Positions 9,436-17,490 of a stretch of DNA of 64,000 nt are shown piece after piece. The notes under the pieces are model-generated. The model was not told the DNA's origin. It saw only the letters and a list, made by a program, of their open reading frames with translations, and did not search any database. A program made the translations under genes and the position numbers. This DNA is from AP-15 sp963772295 (GTDB lineage: Bacteria > Pseudomonadota > Alphaproteobacteria > ATCC43930 > CGMCC-115725), in the NCBI GenBank assembly GCA_963772295.1, contig CAVYWO010000020.1:930001-994000 (forward strand), read 5' to 3'. Position 1 is the stretch's first letter; each line of letters opens with the position of its first letter.

Positions 9436-10037
9436 TTGTACCAAGCAATACTGGCGGATGCCAACTTCCATGAGCAGCTGCTTGCGTTCGATCGCGATCT
9501 GGCGGCGCAGTGCCGCGCGGCGGGCTGTCCCGATTGCGGCGGCGTGCTGCATTCGGCGAGCTACCGCCGCAAGCCGCGCGGCCGGCCGATAGCGCTCGGC
9601 GAAGAGCACGACCGGCGGTTCAGCTTCTGCTGTGCGGTCGACGGCTGCCGCGACCGGTCGACGCCGCCTTCGCTGAATTCCTCGGCCGCAAGGTCTATCT
9701 GGCGGTGATCGTCACCTTGATCTCGGCGATGCGCGACGGGCTGACGGAGCGCCGGCTCGGCAAGCTTGCCGCGGCGGTCGGCGTCGACCGCCGGACGGTG
9801 GCGCGCTGGCGCGGTTGGTGGCTGGCCGGTTTCACCAGCACGCCGTTCTGGCGGGCGGCGTCGGCCGGCCTGATGCCGCCGGTCGACGCCGGTCGCTTGC
9901 CCGCCGCGCTGCTGGAACGCTTTGCCGTGGGCTTTCAGCCCGCGGGCTTGTCCCGTGGGGCCGCCGGGGAGCAACTGATCGCCTTCCTGTCGTTCCTGGG
10001 GCCGATCACCGCAGGCGCGTCGCTGCAGGCTTTCTGA
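9436..10037 (+). pseudogene. DUF6431 zinc-ribbon protein of the transposon, frameshifted
   Basis: The frame from TTG 9436 carries CRAAGCPDCGGVLH and SYRRKPRGRP, then DRRFSFCCAVDGCRDRSTPPS. The rest, FLGRKVYLAVIVTLISAMRD, DGLTERRLGKLAAAVGVDRRTV and RWRGWWLAGFTSTPFWRA, is one frame over. Reading CTGAAATTC instead of CTGAATTC near 9675 rejoins them as STPPSLKFLGRKVYL, the expected family phrase. The zinc ribbon (two CxxC-type pairs) plus a homeodomain-like helix-turn-helix suggest DNA binding for the element. It contains the peptide AVGFQPAGLSRG encoded by a palindromic insertion at 9924-9960 between LLERF and AAGEQLIAFL. No ATG start exists in frame. Confidence 0.65.
9924..9960 (+). repeat. In-frame palindromic insertion, copy 1
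   Basis: 37 bp beginning GCCGTGGGCTTTCAGCCCGC and ending CCCGTGGGG. Arms CCGTGGGC and GCCC(A/G)CGG can pair, and a third arm CCCGTGGG can compete. It encodes AVGFQPAGLSRG inside the DUF6431 protein without breaking its frame. Confidence 0.8.
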
Positions 10038-10129
10038 TGGACGACGCCGAACCCGCAGAGGATGCCCGTCGCCGCCAGACGGCGACGCTCGTAGGGTCGG
10101 CCGAACCCCGCTGAGGAGGTAGGGCCGGC

Positions 10130-11617
10130 ATGACGGCGAGACGACAGACGAGGATTTACGACCGGTGGGCGCAATTGCGCTTCTCGGTGATTGGGCAGCT
10201 GCTGGCGGACCCGCCTGCCAAGGGCACTCTGCAGTCGGAGATAGACAAGCTCTCGCTGCGTGATTGGCGGCATCCTGCTACTGGCGAGCCCGTCCGGTTT
10301 GGCAGCTCGACCATTCAGCGATGGTATTACAAGGCGCTGCGCGAGCGACAGGACCCGGTCGCCGGGCTCCGCCGCAAACCGCGCCGGGATGCCGGCCGCC
10401 AAGCCTCGATGACCACCGCGCTTCGCCAGATGCTGCGGAGCCAACACGCCGCGCACCCCGCCTGGAGCGCCCAGCTGCATCACGACAACCTGGCAGCGGA
10501 GGCTGCGAGCCGACCCGAGCTCGGAGCGGTGCCGTCCTATTCGACGATCCGGCGCTACCTGCGGGCGCAAGGATTGGAGAAGCGACGGCGGCCGACCGCG
10601 CGGCGGACTGCCGTGGGCCTTCAGCCCACGGGCTTGACCCGTGGGGCGCTGGCGGCCGAGGCGAAGCTCGCCGAGCGGGAGATCCGCGGCTACGAGGCGG
10701 AGCATGTGGGATCGCTGCTCCATTGGGATTGCCACTTCGGCTCGCGCAAGGTGCTGACCCCGCGTGGGGAATGGCAAACGCCGGTCCTCTTCGGCGTTCT
10801 CGACGATCATTCGCGGCTGGTCTGCCACCTGCAATGGTACCTGGCCGAGAGCGCCGCGAACATCGCCCATGGCCTGTCGCAGGCCTTCATGAAAAGAGGC
10901 CTGCCGCGCGCCGCAATGAGCGACAACGGCACCGCAATGACCGCAACGGAGATCGCCGAAGGCCTGCTCGGGCTCGGCGTCCTCCATGAGACGACGCTGC
11001 CTTACAGCCCCTACATGAATGGCAAGCTCGAGCATCTCTGGGCCGTTATCGAAGCAAGACTGATGGCCATGCTGGAAGGCGTGGTCGATCTGACGCTTGC
11101 CATGCTCAACGAGGCGACCCAGGCCTGGGTCGAGCCCGATTACAACCGCAAGCTCCACTCCGAGATCGACGAAGCGCCGCTCCAGCGCTTCCTGCGAGGC
11201 CCGTCGGTGATGCGGTCCTGCCCGGACGGCGCGGCGCTCAAGCTCGCCTTCACCAGGACCGAGCAGCGCACGCAGCGCAAGAGCGATGGCACCCTCACCA
11301 TCGCCGGCCGCCGTTTCGAGGTGCCGAACCAATACCGCCATCTCTCCCGTCTCGAGGTCCGCTATGCGGCCTGGGACCTCACCCAGGTCCATCTCGTCGA
11401 CGAGCGCCTGGGCACGGTTCTGTGCCGACTGTACCCCCAGGACAAGGCCAGGAATGCCAGCGGCTTGCGCCGATCACTGGAAACCGTCTCGGCCGAGCCT
11501 GTCGCCGTTGCGCCGGCCAGCGGCATGGCGCCGCTGCTCGCCCGTCTCATCGAGCGTCAGACGGCGACCGGCCTGCCCCCTGCCTATCTCGTCAAAGACG
11601 AAGGAACCGAAGAATGA
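10130..11617 (+). CDS. DDE transposase (rve/TniA-like integrase core)
   Basis: 495 aa, ATG 10130 behind a strong GAGGAGG ribosome site. The N-terminal 160 residues hold helix-turn-helix segments (FGSSTIQRWYYKALRER, SYSTIRRYLRAQGLEKRR). The catalytic core shows the D-D-E triad: Asp in LLHWDCHFGSRKVL, Asp in AAMSDNGTAM, Glu in YMNGKLEHLWAVIEARL. The C-terminus is the beta-barrel domain (TIAGRRFEVPNQYRHLSRLEVRYAAWDLTQ is its start). It would cut and join element ends with the help of the ATPase encoded next, whose ATG overlaps the stop. The peptide AVGLQPTGLTRG in the linker before the core comes from palindromic insertion 10610-10646. The gene is otherwise intact. Confidence 0.88.
   Translation: MTARRQTRIYDRWAQLRFSVIGQLLADPPAKGTLQSEIDKLSLRDWRHPATGEPVRFGSSTIQRWYYKALRERQDPVAGLRRKPRRDAGRQASMTTALRQMLRSQHAAHPAWSAQLHHDNLAAEAASRPELGAVPSYSTIRRYLRAQGLEKRRRPTARRTAVGLQPTGLTRGALAAEAKLAEREIRGYEAEHVGSLLHWDCHFGSRKVLTPRGEWQTPVLFGVLDDHSRLVCHLQWYLAESAANIAHGLSQAFMKRGLPRAAMSDNGTAMTATEIAEGLLGLGVLHETTLPYSPYMNGKLEHLWAVIEARLMAMLEGVVDLTLAMLNEATQAWVEPDYNRKLHSEIDEAPLQRFLRGPSVMRSCPDGAALKLAFTRTEQRTQRKSDGTLTIAGRRFEVPNQYRHLSRLEVRYAAWDLTQVHLVDERLGTVLCRLYPQDKARNASGLRRSLETVSAEPVAVAPASGMAPLLARLIERQTATGLPPAYLVKDEGTEE
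10610..10646 (+). repeat. In-frame palindromic insertion, copy 2
   Basis: 37 bp starting GCCGTGGGCCTTCAGCCCAC, within the transposase gene. It encodes AVGLQPTGLTRG. Same arm structure as 9924-9960 and 12132-12168. Confidence 0.85.
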
Positions 11618-11841
11618 ACAAGACGCTGCTCGCCCTCTACGGGCTCAAGTGGAACCCCTTCGCCCCCGCCGTACCGGCCGCGGCGTTGCAGGTCAGCCCG
11701 CGCATCGCCTCCTTCCGCCGCCGCGTTTGCCAGCTTGCCGCCGAAGGCGGCTTCGCCCTCGTCACCGGCGATCCGGGCACCGGCAAGTCGGCCACCTTGC
11801 GCATCCTCGCCGAGCATCTGGCGGACCAACGCGACCTCAAG

Positions 11842-11864
11842 AGCCTGCCCCCGCGCAGGCGGGG
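11842..11864 (+). repeat. 23-bp palindromic insertion causing a frameshift
   Basis: The insert lies exactly between the codons for RDLK and VGMISRP. Together with the next base it forms arms CCCCCGC and GCGGGGG around loop GCAG. A related GC palindrome (CCTGCCCCGGCGGAGGCGGG) lies near 40570 in non-coding DNA. The length of 23 bp is not a multiple of three. Confidence 0.7.
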
Positions 11865-12131
11865 GTCGGCATGATCAGCCGGCCGCAGGCCAACATCGCC
11901 GACTTCTACCGCGAGATGGGCGATCTCTTCGGCGTCGAGTTGCAGCCGCACAACCGCTGGGCCGGAGCCAAGATCCTGCGGCAGCGCTGGCAGGCCCATA
12001 TCGACAGCGCGCTCTCCCGGCCGGTGCTCATCATCGACGAAGCTCAGGAGCTGCGCCCGCCAGTCCTCTCCGAACTGCGCCTGCTGTCCTCCGCCCGGCT
12101 GGATTCCCACATCCTGCTGACCGTCGTCCTC

Positions 12132-12168
12132 GCCGTGGGCCTTCAGCCCACGGGCTTGTCCCGTGGGG
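12132..12168 (+). repeat. In-frame palindromic insertion, copy 3
   Basis: 37 bp, same sequence family as 10610-10646. It encodes VGLQPTGLSRG between LLTVVLA and DGRLVERLRSDE in the ATPase gene and keeps the frame open. Confidence 0.85.
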
Positions 12169-12505
12169 ACGGCCGCCTCGTCGAACGCCTGCGCTCCGAC
12201 GAGTTCTTGCCCCTCGACAGCCGCATCCGCGTCCGCCTGCCGATCGAGCGCGCCACGCCCGATGTCCTCCAAGGCTGCCTCCAGCATCTGTTGCATGAAG
12301 CCGGCGCGCCGACCCTGATGACCCCGGAGGTGATCGCCACCCTGGCCGATCATGCCCAAGGCAATCTGCGCAGCCTCATGATTATGGCCGACGAACTGCT
12401 CGCCGCCGCGGCCGAGCGCGAGGCCCAAAGGATCGACGAAGCGCTGCTCTTCGAAGCTTGTGCGGTTGCCGCCCAGAACACGCCTGTCGCAGCCGGGAGG
12501 CGGCG

Positions 12506-13423
12506 GTGAACCCGCTTCCCGTCGCACCCGCCTATCGCCTCGCCGAGCGGGCCGAGGAGCAGCGCTGGCTGGTGACCGGGCTGTGGTCGGCGGAAGCCGT
12601 CGGCATCATCGGCGGCGAGCCCAAATGCTGCAAATCCTTCCTCGCCCTCGACCTCGCCGTCTCGGTCGCCGCCGGCACACCCTGCCTGCGCCGCTTCGCC
12701 GTGCCCAATCCCGGCTGCGTCCTGCTCTACGCCGCCGAGGATGCGCCGCACATCGTGCGGCACCGGCTCGATGGCATCTGCGCCGCTGCCGGCCTCAACC
12801 TGGCCGATCTTGACGTCCAGGTCATTACCGCCCCCAGCCTGCGCCTCGATCTCGATGCCGACCGCGCCAGCCTCGACGAAACCATCCTCAGGCTGAAGCC
12901 GCGCCTGCTCGTCCTCGACCCCTTCGTGCGGCTGCATCGCATCGACGAAAACGTCAGCGGCGAGGTCGCACCGCTGCTCGCCTATCTGCGCGAACTACAG
13001 CGTCGCCACGCCATCGCCGTCACCCTCGTTCACCACGCCCGGAAAGGCGCCGGCAACATGCGCGCCGGCCAAGCCCTGCGCGGCTCTTCCGAGTTCCACG
13101 CCTGGGGCGATTCCAACCTCTATCTCCGCCGCGACCGCGACGACCGGATCACCCTTTCCGTCGAACACCGTGCCGCATCGGCGATCCCCGCCCTGACCCT
13201 CGAAGTCGTCGAACGGCACAGCCAGCCCGCAACAGCCCTCGCACCCCAGTCCGTCGACGACCGCATCGCCGCCACTCTCGCCGAGGCTGGTCGGCCGCAG
13301 CCATTCGCCGATCTGCGGGCCATCTGCCGCGTTCGCACGGCGACCCTCTACGAGCGTCTGGCCGCTATGACAAGCACCGGCCGCATCGTCAAATCCGCCC
13401 AAGGATACCGTCTGGCCGGCTGA
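12506..13423 (+). CDS. RepA-like AAA_25 ATPase/helicase of the transposon
   Basis: 305 aa from GTG 12506, overlapping the previous stop (GTGA). RecA-fold ATPase: Walker A GGEPKCCKSFLAL near residue 38, VLLYAAEDAPHIVRHRL after it, Walker B LLVLDPFVRLH near 140, and TLVHHARKGAG with QALRGSSEFHAWGD (sensor and arginine region) near 175-195. The C-terminal 70 residues contain a winged-helix (LRAICRVRTATLYERLAAM). Similar proteins are replicative helicases of RSF1010 type or ATPases of unknown role accompanying DDE transposases. Position as the last gene of the operon suggests a role in replication of the element or target choice. The gene is intact. Confidence 0.8.
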   Translation: MNPLPVAPAYRLAERAEEQRWLVTGLWSAEAVGIIGGEPKCCKSFLALDLAVSVAAGTPCLRRFAVPNPGCVLLYAAEDAPHIVRHRLDGICAAAGLNLADLDVQVITAPSLRLDLDADRASLDETILRLKPRLLVLDPFVRLHRIDENVSGEVAPLLAYLRELQRRHAIAVTLVHHARKGAGNMRAGQALRGSSEFHAWGDSNLYLRRDRDDRITLSVEHRAASAIPALTLEVVERHSQPATALAPQSVDDRIAATLAEAGRPQPFADLRAICRVRTATLYERLAAMTSTGRIVKSAQGYRLAG

Positions 13424-13429
13424 CCCAGC

Positions 13430-13473
13430 GCTTCCGCTTCCCTCACTCCCTACAAAGCTCGGGAAGCGGAAGC
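13430..13473 (+). terminator. Long perfect hairpin after the transposon operon
   Basis: GCTTCCGCTTCCC (13430-13442) pairs perfectly with GGGAAGCGGAAGC (13461-13473) across an 18-nt loop, 7 bp after the stop codon. It is followed by GAAAAGCCC rather than a T-run, so it may be a bidirectional or Rho-assisted terminator, or part of the element end. Confidence 0.55.
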
Positions 13474-14010
13474 GAAAAGCCCATCAAAAAGCCCGATCAG
13501 CGGGACATCAAAAAACGTGCTCACGCTCAGCGGGGCGCCCGCCAATAGGCCACCCAAGCCCAACCGACGAACCCTCGGCACCCGGCTGAGTTGCGCCGAA
13601 TTTGAGGCCCTTCCGGAGATTGGCACCCGGGAGAACACACACCGCGCACTGCAGGAACTTGCTCGAAATGCACGGTGCTAACTCCCGTCGATCCCGGGGG
13701 CAGTCGCGCAAACGGAAATGGCCCCATCGCTGAGGCCATCTCCTCACGCCTCTTCGAGGCTTCCTCCCGTCCAACTTGGATGCGACGGAGTGTCGCATCA
13801 GGCGGCGGGCAGTGTCAACAGCGGAAGCAGGACCCGGTGCGGCAGAAACCTGCTGTGACAGCTTAGTGATGCCCCGCCGGTCGTCCGCAGGAGGGGTGAC
13901 GATGAGCGCTCCCATGACCGATCGCGACCGTTGGTGGTCTGTGATCGGGTACGAGGTGTCGATGCTCCGTTTTGCCATGAGCATCTCGGGCTCCCCACCG
14001 CTCCCACAAT
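13474..14010. other. Intergenic stretch, no gene recognised
   Basis: Open frames here have no family resemblance and mixed composition. The stretch separates the transposon operon from the chimeric gene remnant and may hold the unseen right end of the transposon. Confidence 0.4.
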
Positions 14011-14276
14011 TTGATCTCCGAGGCCAGGGTGCGCATTCAGGAAGAAGCGCCGACCATGGAGGCCGCGAAAGCGCTCCACGACAAGCGCCTGGCGGCGATC
14101 ATGAGAAACGGCGACGCCAACGACACGCTCTACGAGCTCGAATCGATCTATGACTACAGCCCCGAGGCCGACCTGCCGAAGATCAAAGCGCATGTGATGC
14201 TGATCAACAATGTCGAGGATTTCGCCGACCCGCCGATGCTCGGCACCGTGGAACGCGCCTTCAAGAAGATCGCGCT
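14011..14276 (+). pseudogene. 3'-part of an alpha/beta hydrolase (homoserine acetyltransferase-like) gene
   Basis: The frame encodes APTMEAAKALHDKRL, DANDTLYELESIYDYSPEAD and KIKAHVMLINNVEDFADPPM-LGTVERAFKKI. This is the lid and late-strand region of MetX-like alpha/beta hydrolases, where the late Asp motif normally reads near INxxDDxxNPP. Homology starts near 14020 without a start and stops abruptly at 14276, where sequence identical to the cyclase/ATPase family begins. The catalytic Ser part is missing. It is a fragment left by recombination. Confidence 0.65.
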
Positions 14277-16678
14277 CGGGCGAGCCGCACACGAGGCTGC
14301 GCTATTTCTGCTCGCCGCACCATCAGGCGAGCGCGCTCCATCCGTTCATCACCCAGCTCGAGCACGCCGCCGGTTTCAGCCGCGAGGACATGCCGGGAGC
14401 GCGGCTGGCCAAGCTCGAAGCGCTGCTCGCCCGGTCGAACGCCGGCGCCGAGGAGATCGGGTTCATCGCCGAGCGGATGTCGATCCCGACCGGCGACAAA
14501 TACCGTCTCCCGGACCTCACGCCGCAGCGGCGCAAGGAGAAGACGCTCGAGGCGCTGCTGGCGCAATTGGCGCGGCTGGCGGCGCGGCAGCCGGTGCTGA
14601 TGCTGTTCGAGGACGCGCACTGGATCGACCCGACCTCGCTCGAGCTGTTGACCCTGACCGTGGCGCGGGCGTCAACGCTGCCGTTGCTGCTCCTCGTCAC
14701 CGCGCGGCCGGAGTTCACCCCGCCCTGGCCCGCCGATGCCCACGTCACGATGCAAGCGCTCGCCCGCCTCGGCCGCCGCGAGGGCGCGACCCTGGTCGAG
14801 CGCTCTGCCGGCGGCAAGGCGCTGCCGGCCGAGATCCTCGAGCAGATCCTCGCCCGCACCGACGGGGTGCCATTGTTCGTCGAGGAGCTGACCAAGACTA
14901 TCATCGAAAGCGGCCTCTTGCGCGAGGAGGACGGGCATTACGCGCTCGATCGCGCGCTGCCGCCGCTGGCGATCCCGACCACGCTCCACGACTCGCTGAT
15001 GGCCCGGCTCGATCGGCTGGCGCCGGTACGCGAGGTCGCCCAGATCGGCGCCGCCATCGGCCGCCAGTTCTCCTATCCGTTGCTCAGCGCCGTGGCCCAG
15101 CAGCCCGAAGACCGGCTGCAGGAGGCTCTCGACCGGCTCGTCCGCGCCGAGCTGGTGTTCGGCCGCGGCGAGGTCCCGGACGCGGTCTACACCTTCAAGC
15201 ATGCGCTGGTGCAGGAGGCAGCCTATGAGAGCCTGCTGCGCGAGCGCCGGCGAACGCTCCACGCCCGGATCGCCGAGGCGCTCGAAGGCGAGTTCCCGGA
15301 AGCGGCCGAGACCCAGCCGGAACTGGTCGCCCATCACTACGCCGCCGCCGGGCTCGCCGCTGTCGCCATCGATTATTATCGCCGCGCCGCGGAGCGGGCG
15401 ATGGCCGCCTCGGCCAACGCCGAGGCGATCGCCCATCTGACCAAGGGCCTCGAGCTGATCGACTCGCTCCCGAAATCGGCCGAGCGGATCTCGCGCGAGA
15501 TCGACTTCCGCCTCGCGCTCGGCGACCCCCTTGTTGCCATACGAGGTTGGGCATCCGTCGAGGCGCAGGCCGCCTACACCCGAGCCAGGGAGTTGTGTGC
15601 GGGTGCCGGCGACACCCCTGAGCTCTTTCGCAGCCTTATGGGGTTGTGGATGTATCATTTGCGTCGACCAGATATGGAGACCGCCTCGGAGCTTTCCCGG
15701 GAGCTTTTCAAGCTAGCAGCAAAGCTCGGGAGCGGTGAGTATCGTGTGCTCGCCGAATATGTCGCTTGCGTCACTTGCTTCTGGTCCGGACGATACACGA
15801 GTGTGCCGTCTCACGCCGCTCGGGTGCGGGTGCTGTACGACCCGGAGCGCCACCGCGGGCCAAAGATTTGGAACGTGGACCCGGCCATGGCGGCCCTAGC
15901 TTATGAGTCGCTGGCCTTGTGGTACCTCGGCTATCCCGATCGCGCGTCCGAGCGGGGGCTCGCCGCCCTCTCGATCGGCCAGACGGTGGCTCATCCATTC
16001 AGCCTGTGCGCGGCTTTGCGGTTCGAGGCTTTGCTCAGGATGCTGCGGAGGGAACCCGAGCTGATGGCGGCGCGGACCAAAGCGTTTCTGGCGCTCGCCA
16101 GGGAGCAGGGGTTCGCGTTTGACAGCGCGGCGGGTTCGATGCTCGAAATCTGGCACGACGCTCGGGTGACGGGGCAGTGCGGAGACGATCGCATCGAAGC
16201 TTTCAGGAGCGCTCTGGCCGAGCTGCGAAGGACGAGGGACCAGACGGCCCTGGGTTTGTGGCATGTTCTATTTGCGGAATGCCTTGCAAAACAAGGGAAT
16301 ACCGATGAAGCCCTGACGGCGCTCGAGGCCGCCGTCGCGCACGTCGACACGGGCGACCTATGGTTGCAACCGGAAGTCCATCGGTTGATCGGCGATTTGC
16401 TGCTCCGGCGGAACCCGAGCGCTCCGGATCGGGCGGAAGCTTCCTATCGGCGGGCGATCGAGCGAGCCCGTTCGCAGGAGGCGAAGTCGTGGGAATTGCG
16501 CGCCGCTGCCAGCCTCGCCCGCCTGTGGCGCGACCAAGATAAGTACGCCGATGCGCGCAATCTGCTCGCCCCGGTCTATGGCTGGTTCACCGAGGGCTTC
16601 GACACGCTCGATCTCAAGGAGGCCAAGGCGCTGCTCGAAGAACTGACTGCGTCGGCGATTGCTCGGACGGGTGAGTAA
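14277..16678 (+). pseudogene. SAM/cyclase/AAA/TPR signalling protein, copy 1, 5'-truncated
   Basis: From GGGCGAGCCGCA at 14277 the DNA follows copies 2 and 3 closely (LRYFCSPHHQASALHPFITQ, MLFEDAHWIDPTSLELL with Walker B, NPxPLFVEELTKT region, then helical repeats). It ends with the TPR-like tail SYRRAIERARSQEAKSWELR and EGFDTLDLKEAKALLEEL. The SAM domain, the cyclase domain and the P-loop are absent. They are replaced by an alpha/beta hydrolase fragment in another frame. The reading frame is open for about 800 codons, which suggests the truncation is recent or that the C-terminal repeat region is expressed. The only ATG upstream in frame (14210) lies in foreign sequence. Confidence 0.8.
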
Positions 16679-17044
16679 TTAAATCAACGGTCCAGGGGCA
16701 GTTTCCACAATTCGACGGCGGCGCCGACCGTCGCGACTACGATCGGCTCTCACGTGTAGAAGGCCGGTGCGAATGTCTGCCTTCCAGGCGACCCGACCAT
16801 TCGCTTGCGACATCATGAAGAGCGGTTATGGGTCGGCTTGAGCCGTTGGCTTGGGGTCGACAGCGGTCCGTGGTCTCGACGTACTTCGAATGGCTGCACG
16901 GGGTGGGTTCCGGTCCTCCGCTGCAACGGCCGCGAACGGCGAGGTCGCGCAAGTCGACCTTCGTCTCCTCGCCGCACAGCGACGCGATCACGCCGAAAGC
17001 AGCCGTCGAACAAAGTTCTGCACAGCGGCTTGACATCGAGCCCA
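16679..17044. other. Intergenic stretch with a dispersed 80-bp repeat
   Basis: Holds copy 1 of the 80-bp repeat (16828-16907) and no convincing gene. Confidence 0.5.
16828..16907 (+). repeat. Dispersed 80-bp repeat, copy 1
   Basis: Starts ATGGGTCGGCTTGAGCCGTT and ends TGCACGGGGTGG. It is nearly identical to 20139-20218. One copy lies just downstream of cyclase copy 1 and one just upstream of cyclase copy 2. Confidence 0.8.
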
Positions 17045-17076
17045 TTTCGATATATCTGATACTAGTTGTATCGAAA
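17045..17076 (+). promoter_or_regulatory. Candidate operator upstream of the dioxygenase/PadR pair
   Basis: TTTCGATA and TATCGAAA form a perfect 8-bp inverted repeat with a 16-bp gap, and inside it GATAC-TAGTT-GTATC is a second one. The site ends 21 bp before the ATG at 17098. Such AT-rich nested dyads are typical PadR-family sites, and the PadR gene is next in the operon, so autoregulation is likely (inference). Confidence 0.6.
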
Positions 17077-17097
17077 ACCTATCTTAGGAAGGCTCTG

Positions 17098-17478
17098 ATG
17101 AACGACCAATCTCCCCGCATCGATGGCTATCACGCGCATGTCTATTACGACACCGACAGCCGTGTGACCGCCGAGCAGCTGGCCAAGGCGATCACACACA
17201 AGTTTGCCGTCGAACTCGGCGGTTTTTTCGACGAGCCCATCGGCCCGCACCCCGTCGCAAACCTGCAGATTATCTTCTCGACTGTGGAGTTCGCGTCGGT
17301 GGTGCCTTGGCTCATGCTGAACCGCCATGGCCTCAGCGTGCTGATCCATCCGCTAACCGACGACTCGGTTCGCGACCACGACACCGACGGCGCGTGGCTC
17401 GGCACGCCGGTGCCGTTGAAGCTCCACGTCCTGAGCCGGGCCTATCGTCCCGAGCTTTTGCCGTCACAGCTTGAATAG
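17098..17478 (+). CDS. DOPA 4,5-dioxygenase family protein
   Basis: 126 aa, ATG 17098 behind AGGAAGG. It has the family's N-terminal GYHAHVYYDTDS with the H-x-H metal ligands, the centre IGPHPVANLQIIFS, and the C-terminal VPWLMLNRHGLSVLIHPLT with its conserved His. These small enzymes cleave the ring of catechols such as DOPA between C4 and C5 in an extradiol manner using Fe(II); the in vivo substrate here is unknown. Family length is about 110-130 aa, so it is complete. It is the first gene of a pair with a PadR regulator 12 bp downstream, behind a clear dyad operator. This suggests metal- or substrate-controlled expression. Confidence 0.8.
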   Translation: MNDQSPRIDGYHAHVYYDTDSRVTAEQLAKAITHKFAVELGGFFDEPIGPHPVANLQIIFSTVEFASVVPWLMLNRHGLSVLIHPLTDDSVRDHDTDGAWLGTPVPLKLHVLSRAYRPELLPSQLE

Positions 17479-17490
17479 AGGAAGCCGCGA

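Larger units (their letters stand above)
11614..12509 (+). pseudogene. TniB/IS21-helper-like AAA ATPase, split by a 23-bp palindrome
   Basis: The first part (11614-11874) starts MNKTLLALYGLKWNPFAP and has Walker A GDPGTGKSATLRIL, then runs out of frame at RDLKSLPPRRRGSA. The second part, in another frame, begins within VGMISRPQANIADFYREMGD and has Walker B VLIIDEAQEL, sensor LLTVVLA and the C-terminal helical domain. Removing 11842-11864 (23 bp) restores RDLKVGMISRPQ, the expected family sequence. The second part could be translated alone from ATG 11871 (212 aa) but would lack the P-loop. The protein should be inactive unless frameshifting occurs. A second palindrome, in frame, adds VGLQPTGLSRG at 12132-12168. 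Confidence 0.8.
9436..13473 (+). mobile_element. Four-gene transposon-like operon (DUF6431, DDE transposase, TniB-like ATPase, RepA-like ATPase)
   Basis: Four same-strand genes with short or overlapping junctions (ATGA at 11614-11617, GTGA at 12506-12509). A zinc-ribbon DUF6431 protein, a D-D-E transposase, a P-loop ATPase of the TniB/IS21-helper type and an AAA_25/RepA-like ATPase form a recurring gene set of IS-like elements. The ends of the element were not found, so the limits given are only the operon limits. A perfect hairpin at 13430-13473 closes it. Confidence 0.6.
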
